From NCBI GenBank assembly GCA_023231165.1, contig JALNVY010000063.1, positions 1-11,325 of the forward strand: a DNA stretch of 11,325 bases, read 5' to 3'. The translations under genes and the position numbers were made by a program. Source of the DNA: Syntrophales bacterium (GTDB taxonomy: Bacteria > Desulfobacterota > Syntrophia > Syntrophales > UBA8958). The notes beneath the pieces were generated by a model. That model saw nothing but the letters and a program-made list of their open reading frames with translations. It was not told where the DNA came from and made no database searches. This document shows, piece after piece, positions 6,395-11,325 of the stretch (within the stretch, counting starts at the first letter, position 1; each line of letters begins with the position of its first letter).

Positions 6395-8911
6395 ATGATT
6401 ATTTCAGTACTGAAAAAGGTTTTCGGAACGAAGAATGACCGGATCATCAAGGAACTATCCGTCATTCTTGACGAAATAAGCCGTCTCGAACCGGCCTTGA
6501 CGAGCTTGACCGATGAGGAACTTAAGGGCAAGACGCCCCAGTTCAAGGAAAAACTTCAAAATGGCGCCAGCCTGGACGACATCCTGCCGGAGGCCTTCGC
6601 GGTCGCCAGGGAAGCCGCCCGCCGGACGGTGCAGATGAGACCTTTTGATGCTCAGATCATCGGTGGCATTGTCCTCCATCAGGGGAGAATCGCGGAGATG
6701 AAGACGGGAGAGGGGAAGACCCTGGCGGCAACCCTGCCTATGTATCTCAATGCCTTGACCGGAAAGGGTTGTCACCTGGTCACGGTCAATGATTATCTGG
6801 CCCGCCGCGATGCGGGATGGATGGGTCCGATCTACACATTTCTCGGTCTTACCGTTGGGGTGATCGTCCACGGTATGGATGACGATGAACGGCGAGCGGC
6901 TTATAATGCCGATATTACCTACGGGACCAATAACGAATTCGGATTTGATTACTTGCGGGACAACATGAAGTTCTCCCTTGAGGAATACGTCCAGAGAGAT
7001 TTCCATTACGCCATCGTGGATGAGGTGGACAGCATTCTTATTGATGAGGCGCGCACCCCGCTGATCATTTCCGGACCTTCCGAGGAATCCACGGAAAAGT
7101 ATTACCGGATCAACCAGGTCATTCCCCGGCTGCGTAAAGAGGAGGATTATTCGATCGAAGAAAAAAGCAGGACCGTGGTACTCACGGAAGAAGGAATCGC
7201 TCGGGTAGAGAAATATCTCAAAGTCACGAATCTTTATGAACCGCGCAATATTGAAATCCTTCATCATGTGAATCAGGCCCTGAAAGCCCATACCCTCTTC
7301 AAGAGAGACGTAGATTATGTCGTCAAAGACGGTGAGGTGATCATCGTTGACGAGTTTACCGGTCGCATCATGCCGGGCCGACGTTACAGCGACGGTCTCC
7401 ATCAGGCCCTCGAGGCCAAGGAAAAGGTCAAAATCGAGCGTGAGAACCAGACCCTTGCTTCGGTTACCTTTCAGAATTACTTTCGCATGTATGAAAAACT
7501 GGCGGGGATGACGGGAACGGCGGATACGGAAGCGGAGGAGTTCAAGAAGATCTACAAACTCGAAGTCGTTGTCGTTCCCACGAACATGCCCATGATTCGA
7601 GCCGACCACAATGACTTGATCTACAAGACGGAAAAGGAAAAATTCAACGCCGCCATCGAAGAGATACAGGAGATGCACAAGCTGGGAAGGCCGGTTCTGG
7701 TAGGGACGATCTCGATTGTAAAATCGGAACTTCTCAGTACAATGCTAAGCAAAACAGGGATCAAACACCACGTTCTGAACGCCAAACACCATGAAAGGGA
7801 AGCGGAGATCGTCGCCCAGGCCGGTCAGCGCGGGATGGTGACCATCTCTACAAATATGGCAGGACGTGGCACCGATATCAAGCTGGGGGAAGGGGTCGCC
7901 GACCTCGGGGGGCTCCACATCCTGGGAACGGAGCGACATGAAAGCCGTCGCATTGACAATCAGTTGCGAGGCCGTTCCGGACGTCAGGGAGATATGGGGT
8001 CATCGCGATTTTATCTATCCCTCGAGGACGATCTGCTGAGGATTTTCGGCGCCGAAAAGATCTCGGCCATCATGGACCGCATAGGTATTGAAGAAAACCA
8101 GCCCATAGAAAACAGGCTGGTCTCCAAGGCCATTGAAAATGCCCAGAAACGCGTGGAAGGGCAAAACTTTGACATCCGGAAGCACCTCCTGGATTTTGAC
8201 GATGTCATGAACAAGCAGCGTCAGCTTATCTATGATCAACGAAGGAAGGTACTGAAAGGTCAGGATCTCTGGTCGGATATCGAAGGTATGATCGAGGAGG
8301 TCGTTTCAGATATTGCTGCCAACTATGTCGATGAAAAAGGTCACCCCGAGGACTGGGACCTCAAGGCCCTTGACGACCGGATCTTTAAACAGTTTTCCCT
8401 GAAGCTCAATCTCAACGAAAAGGGACGGGAGATGAATGCCCTGGAGATCGAAGAGACAATCATTTCCGCGGCAAACGCCCACCTGCGCCGCAAGGAAGAG
8501 GATTTTGGGCCACCGCTGATGACCTACGTCATGACGATGATTATGCTGCAAAGCATCGACACCCAATGGAAAGATCACCTCCTCGGCATGGACCATCTCA
8601 AGGAGGGTATCGGTCTTCGAGGCTATGGACAGAAAGACCCGGTCCGGGAATATCAGAAGGAAGGGTACGATATGCTCATGGCCATGATCGAGCGGATCAA
8701 GGAGGATACCCTGGAAAAACTCTGCATGGTCCAGGTGCGGAGGGAAGAAGGCATTGAGGAAATGCAGCGGAAGGCTGAGGAGGATTACATCCTCAGCAGG
8801 GGCGAAGATGTAAGTGCAACCCCGGTCAAGCGGGATAAGGAGAAGGTGGGACGCAACGATCCCTGTCCCTGTGGAAGCGGCAAGAAATACAAGAAGTGCT
8901 GTGGGCAATAG
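6395..8911 (+). CDS. secA: Protein translocase ATPase SecA
   Basis: The 838-residue protein is a complete SecA, the cytosolic and membrane-peripheral motor that drives preproteins through SecYEG by ATP hydrolysis. Visible landmarks are Walker A MKTGEGKT (102-109), the DEVD Walker B box (209-212), TPLIISG (221-227), the preprotein cross-linking region that follows, STNMAGRGTD (485-494) and QLRGRSGRQGD (523-533) of the second nucleotide-binding fold, the helical scaffold (about 582-620), and WKDHLLGMDHLKEGIGLRGY (725-744) of the C-terminal domain. The last 20 residues form the SEC-C zinc finger (Cys824, Cys826, Cys835, Cys836) that contacts SecB and phospholipid in other species. The ATG is preceded by GAAGG (6384-6388 region). 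A strong terminator ends just upstream, so secA probably begins its own transcript; argJ follows after 17 bases. No truncation or missing motif is seen. Confidence 0.98.
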   Translation: MIISVLKKVFGTKNDRIIKELSVILDEISRLEPALTSLTDEELKGKTPQFKEKLQNGASLDDILPEAFAVAREAARRTVQMRPFDAQIIGGIVLHQGRIAEMKTGEGKTLAATLPMYLNALTGKGCHLVTVNDYLARRDAGWMGPIYTFLGLTVGVIVHGMDDDERRAAYNADITYGTNNEFGFDYLRDNMKFSLEEYVQRDFHYAIVDEVDSILIDEARTPLIISGPSEESTEKYYRINQVIPRLRKEEDYSIEEKSRTVVLTEEGIARVEKYLKVTNLYEPRNIEILHHVNQALKAHTLFKRDVDYVVKDGEVIIVDEFTGRIMPGRRYSDGLHQALEAKEKVKIERENQTLASVTFQNYFRMYEKLAGMTGTADTEAEEFKKIYKLEVVVVPTNMPMIRADHNDLIYKTEKEKFNAAIEEIQEMHKLGRPVLVGTISIVKSELLSTMLSKTGIKHHVLNAKHHEREAEIVAQAGQRGMVTISTNMAGRGTDIKLGEGVADLGGLHILGTERHESRRIDNQLRGRSGRQGDMGSSRFYLSLEDDLLRIFGAEKISAIMDRIGIEENQPIENRLVSKAIENAQKRVEGQNFDIRKHLLDFDDVMNKQRQLIYDQRRKVLKGQDLWSDIEGMIEEVVSDIAANYVDEKGHPEDWDLKALDDRIFKQFSLKLNLNEKGREMNALEIEETIISAANAHLRRKEEDFGPPLMTYVMTMIMLQSIDTQWKDHLLGMDHLKEGIGLRGYGQKDPVREYQKEGYDMLMAMIERIKEDTLEKLCMVQVRREEGIEEMQRKAEEDYILSRGEDVSATPVKRDKEKVGRNDPCPCGSGKKYKKCCGQ

Positions 8912-8928
8912 GTAACAGGATTGATTTT

Positions 8929-10122
8929 ATGGAAAACGAAAATATTTGCGTCCCCGGTTTTTTAGCAAGTGGTGTCAGCGCCGGAATAAAGGAAACTGGG
9001 GCCAAGGATCTGTCGCTTATCTACTCCACCAATCCTGCCCGGGCTGCCGGCGTCTTTACCACGAACGCCTTCAAGGCGGCGCCGGTGCTGGTTTCCATGG
9101 AAAGGATCAAGGCCGGCCGGGCCCAGGCAATCCTCACCAACAGCGGCAACGCCAACGCTGCGACCGGAGCAGCAGGCTACCAGGACGCCCTCGACATGTC
9201 CAAGTCCCTTTCCTCGTTCATGAAAATCAAGGACGACCATGTCCTCGTCGCTTCAACCGGCGTCATCGGTCATAGATTGCCGGTGGAAAAGATCCGTAAA
9301 AATATACCCGCTGCGGTGAAGGGATTACGTCCCGATGGTATTCCCGAAGCAGAAGCGGCGATCATGACCACGGATCGCTTTCCCAAAATAGCTTATCAAA
9401 AGCGGTTTATTGCCGATCGGGAAATCAGCATCTGCGGCATCGCCAAAGGGGCGGGGATGATCCAGCCGGACATGGCCACGATGCTGTCATATGCAATGAC
9501 TGACGCCGACATCGACGATGACGCCCTGGGAAAGGCCTTTCGTTTTGCCGTGGAGAGGACTTTCAACGCCGCTTCCGTGGATGGATGCATGAGCACCAAC
9601 GATACGGCCATTATCCTTGCCAACGGGTGCGCCGGCAACCGCATGATTCGGGTCGGATCACTGTCCTTCCGCATTTTCCGGGATATGGTCTGCGAAATTC
9701 TCATGAAACTGGCCAAGGATATGGTCAGGGACGGCGAAGGGGCGACGAAGGCCATTGAAATAGTGATAACCGGGGCCAGAACAAGGGGGGAGGCGAAAAA
9801 AATGGCCTACGCCATTGCCAACTCCAATCTTGTAAAAACCGCCTTTTTCGGCGGTGATCCGAACTGGGGAAGGATCATTGCCGCTGCCGGCGCCATCGGC
9901 ATCCCCCTGCCCGTTGATCAAGTCCAGCTCTTTTTCGAGGATGTCCCCGTTTTTCAGCATGGCCGGGGCATGGACAGCAACCTTCCGTCCCTAAAGACGA
10001 TCATGGACCGGGGGGAAATAAGAATTGTCCTCAAGGCGGGGATGGGGACGAAAGACTGGCGAATCTTCACCTCCGATCTGGGGTTTGAGTATGTCAAAAT
10101 CAATGCCCACTATCACACCTGA
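8929..10122 (+). CDS. argJ: Glutamate N-acetyltransferase / amino-acid N-acetyltransferase ArgJ
   Basis: The 397-residue protein is ArgJ, which moves the acetyl group from N-acetylornithine to glutamate in the cyclic arginine pathway and, in bifunctional members, can also use acetyl-CoA. Diagnostic segments are TTNAFKAAPV (44-53), NSGNANAATG (71-80), KGAGMIQPDMATML (173-186), CMSTNDT (220-226), GDPNWGRI (309-316) and the terminal SDLGFEYVKINAHYHT. Self-cleavage is expected between Ala183 and Thr184, leaving Thr184 as the nucleophile of the beta chain. I start at ATG 8929, with AGGA at 8917-8920 eight bases upstream; an in-frame ATG at 8896 lies inside secA, lacks a ribosome site and adds 11 residues not typical of the family. 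The gene probably shares a transcript with secA. An oddity is TTDRFPK (147-153), where TTDTxPK is usual. Bifunctionality cannot be read from sequence alone. Confidence 0.95.
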   Translation: MENENICVPGFLASGVSAGIKETGAKDLSLIYSTNPARAAGVFTTNAFKAAPVLVSMERIKAGRAQAILTNSGNANAATGAAGYQDALDMSKSLSSFMKIKDDHVLVASTGVIGHRLPVEKIRKNIPAAVKGLRPDGIPEAEAAIMTTDRFPKIAYQKRFIADREISICGIAKGAGMIQPDMATMLSYAMTDADIDDDALGKAFRFAVERTFNAASVDGCMSTNDTAIILANGCAGNRMIRVGSLSFRIFRDMVCEILMKLAKDMVRDGEGATKAIEIVITGARTRGEAKKMAYAIANSNLVKTAFFGGDPNWGRIIAAAGAIGIPLPVDQVQLFFEDVPVFQHGRGMDSNLPSLKTIMDRGEIRIVLKAGMGTKDWRIFTSDLGFEYVKINAHYHT

Positions 10123-10146
10123 CAGCCAGTTGTAATATATCCTTTT

Positions 10147-11325
10147 TCAACCGCCTGCCAATTGGCGGCTCGCCGCCTCCAGTCTTGTCGTCAACTGCCG
10201 GATATCGTTCGTGCGTCCCGGATTCTGAGAGAGTAGAGCTTCGATTGTAGCCATTTCATCCCGTATATAATTGGCCGCCTGTTTCCTCATTTCTTCGATG
10301 GCCCTGTTGATCCGTTCTTCCCACTGGGAGGCGAGACGAGAGGTGTTGACATAGACCTGATTGGCAAGCTGATTGATAAAGTGCCGCTCGAAATGGCCGC
10401 GAAAAATGGCCATGGGGATGAGAAACCACAACAGATCAAAGTGGAACAGAAAAATATGCCCGATGCTGATGTCTGGGCGAGAGGGAGGCGTCACTTCAAG
10501 CTTCCACTCCGCCGAAGCCATTTTGATACCCAGTACTCTTTCGATATTGGCGCCCAGGAGGGCGCGGAATGATTCCAGATAGCGGTCCAGTGAGGCATGG
10601 GCCTTCATGAGGGTGCCGAAGAAGTGTTTATGTTCCTTTGCGGAAATCTCATCGAGCTCACCGATCAGATTCTCCCGTAGCCATTCCTCATAGCGGCGGG
10701 TGAGTTTCCACAGATTCCCCTGCCATTGGGGCATTTCATGCCTTAAGGTGTCCACAAGCTTATCGTGAAGCGGCCTTTTGAAGCGGTCGAGATACTTTTC
10801 AATATTTGTGCGGGTGTGGATGGACTGGGTGCGGGTAATAGCGATCAAGTCTTCGTTGATCTGCGTGAAGTTTCCCTTTTCTCCGAGGATCTGCTCTTTC
10901 AGGGCTTCCCGATCCGTATCGGCTTGCCGGGAGGTCTTTAGGGCAATTTCTAAATAGCTCTGACAGTTCTTAGCCAGAGATAAAGCCTTATACTGAAGAA
11001 TCCGTCCGAATTCAGCATCTCTGTTCATCGACAGTTTATAGAGGAGTTCCATTTCCATTCGATGCTTAAACTTCTCCACGTTATCCCGGTTCGAATAGAG
11101 AAAGATTGGGAGTTCCTTTTTTAGCTCCCGCTTCATGGTGTCCTTGAAAAATTGAACCACCTCTTGCTGTTGATCAGGTTGCAGGAGATCCGCCTTGGTC
11201 AGCAACAGGACTATCCGTGGCGTGTGCTGGAGAAGATCGCGAATTAGATTCAGGTCATGCTCGGAGAGGGGGCGATCGGCGCTGATGGCCAGGATTGCCG
11301 CCCCCACTTCGGGTAGCCAGTTTTC
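10147..11325 (-). CDS. Dynamin-like GTPase, C-terminal portion (5' end outside window)
   Basis: An open frame enters from the right edge (first residues ENWLPEVGAAILAISADRPL) and ends at TGA 10149-10147 after 392 visible residues. The GTG near 11307 is an internal Val, not the start. The first part is the back half of a GTPase domain: a hydrophobic strand with ISADRPLSE, then a strand ending in the G4 motif TKAD (visible residues 43-46, bases 11188-11199). Next comes a long, charged helical region (about 95-280) and one hydrophobic stretch (about 286-308, with FDLLWFLIPM) that could be a membrane paddle or insertion, then more amphipathic helix. This is the plan of bacterial dynamin-like proteins, which remodel or tether membranes; the P-loop and switch regions lie outside the window. 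The gene converges on argJ with a 24-base gap. The family call is good; its cellular role is unknown. Confidence 0.75.
   Translation of the reverse strand, partial: ENWLPEVGAAILAISADRPLSEHDLNLIRDLLQHTPRIVLLLTKADLLQPDQQQEVVQFFKDTMKRELKKELPIFLYSNRDNVEKFKHRMEMELLYKLSMNRDAEFGRILQYKALSLAKNCQSYLEIALKTSRQADTDREALKEQILGEKGNFTQINEDLIAITRTQSIHTRTNIEKYLDRFKRPLHDKLVDTLRHEMPQWQGNLWKLTRRYEEWLRENLIGELDEISAKEHKHFFGTLMKAHASLDRYLESFRALLGANIERVLGIKMASAEWKLEVTPPSRPDISIGHIFLFHFDLLWFLIPMAIFRGHFERHFINQLANQVYVNTSRLASQWEERINRAIEEMRKQAANYIRDEMATIEALLSQNPGRTNDIRQLTTRLEAASRQLAGG

Noticed and set aside
6455..7678. 407-codon minus-strand open frame inside secA
   Set aside because: It is antisense to the most conserved part of SecA and has no recognisable motif. 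Its length reflects codon bias on the other strand.
8896..8928. ATG at 8896 as the argJ start, giving a 16-base overlap with secA
   Set aside because: There is no ribosome site before it, and the 11 added residues are simply the SecA C-terminal codons read in another frame. ATG 8929 has AGGA at good spacing and gives the usual ArgJ N-terminus.
10151..10168. Hairpin CCGCC-N8-GGCGG with an internal GCCAATTGGC palindrome between the convergent genes
   Set aside because: It lies within the last codons of the dynamin-like gene and has no T-run after it in either direction, so it is not supported as an intrinsic terminator.
11305..11307. GTG at the right end as the start of the dynamin-like gene
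   Set aside because: The frame stays open to the window edge and the residues before it (ENWLPE) fit the GTPase fold, so this is an internal Val and the gene is 5' truncated by the window.

Overview
The window reads as an ordinary chromosomal segment of a Gram-negative anaerobe. The best guess is a Desulfobacterota/deltaproteobacterium of the Syntrophales type. That placement is inferred from the style of the proteins (an EF-G of the atypical second class, a split biotin-dependent carboxylase with a divergent carboxyltransferase, the secA-argJ neighbourhood, a dynamin-like GTPase) and is not tested by a search. Coding density is high. I see no insertion sequence, prophage, tRNA, rRNA or CRISPR array.

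Layout. (1) Bases 1-98 hold the last codons of an unidentified plus-strand gene. (2) Bases 129-2704, minus strand, form a two-gene unit: an EF-G-like translational GTPase, then a MogA/MoaB-type molybdopterin adenylyltransferase whose start overlaps the GTPase stop by one base. (3) Bases 2705-2883 are a divergent control region with a candidate promoter for each direction and nested inverted repeats. (4) Bases 2884-6318, plus strand, encode a two-subunit biotin-dependent carboxylase: a biotin carboxylase, then a carboxyltransferase fused to a biotin carrier domain. A strong intrinsic terminator follows. (5) Bases 6395-10122, plus strand, carry secA and argJ, 17 bases apart. (6) Bases 10147-11325, minus strand, are the C-terminal part of a dynamin-like membrane GTPase that runs off the right edge and converges on argJ.

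How the genes work together. The two carboxylase subunits make one enzyme: the first carboxylates biotin using ATP and bicarbonate, and the second carries the biotin and transfers CO2 to an acceptor, most probably pyruvate to give oxaloacetate. SecA powers protein export and ArgJ recycles acetyl groups in arginine synthesis; their link looks like operon packing rather than a shared pathway. The GTPase and the Moco enzyme are translationally linked but have no obvious functional tie.

I found no clear new multi-gene system. The points most worth a second look are the altered active-site signatures of the carboxyltransferase, an Asp where translational GTPases normally carry the catalytic His in the EF-G-like protein, the palindromic divergent promoter region, and the terminator hairpin immediately before secA, which may contain the secA promoter.
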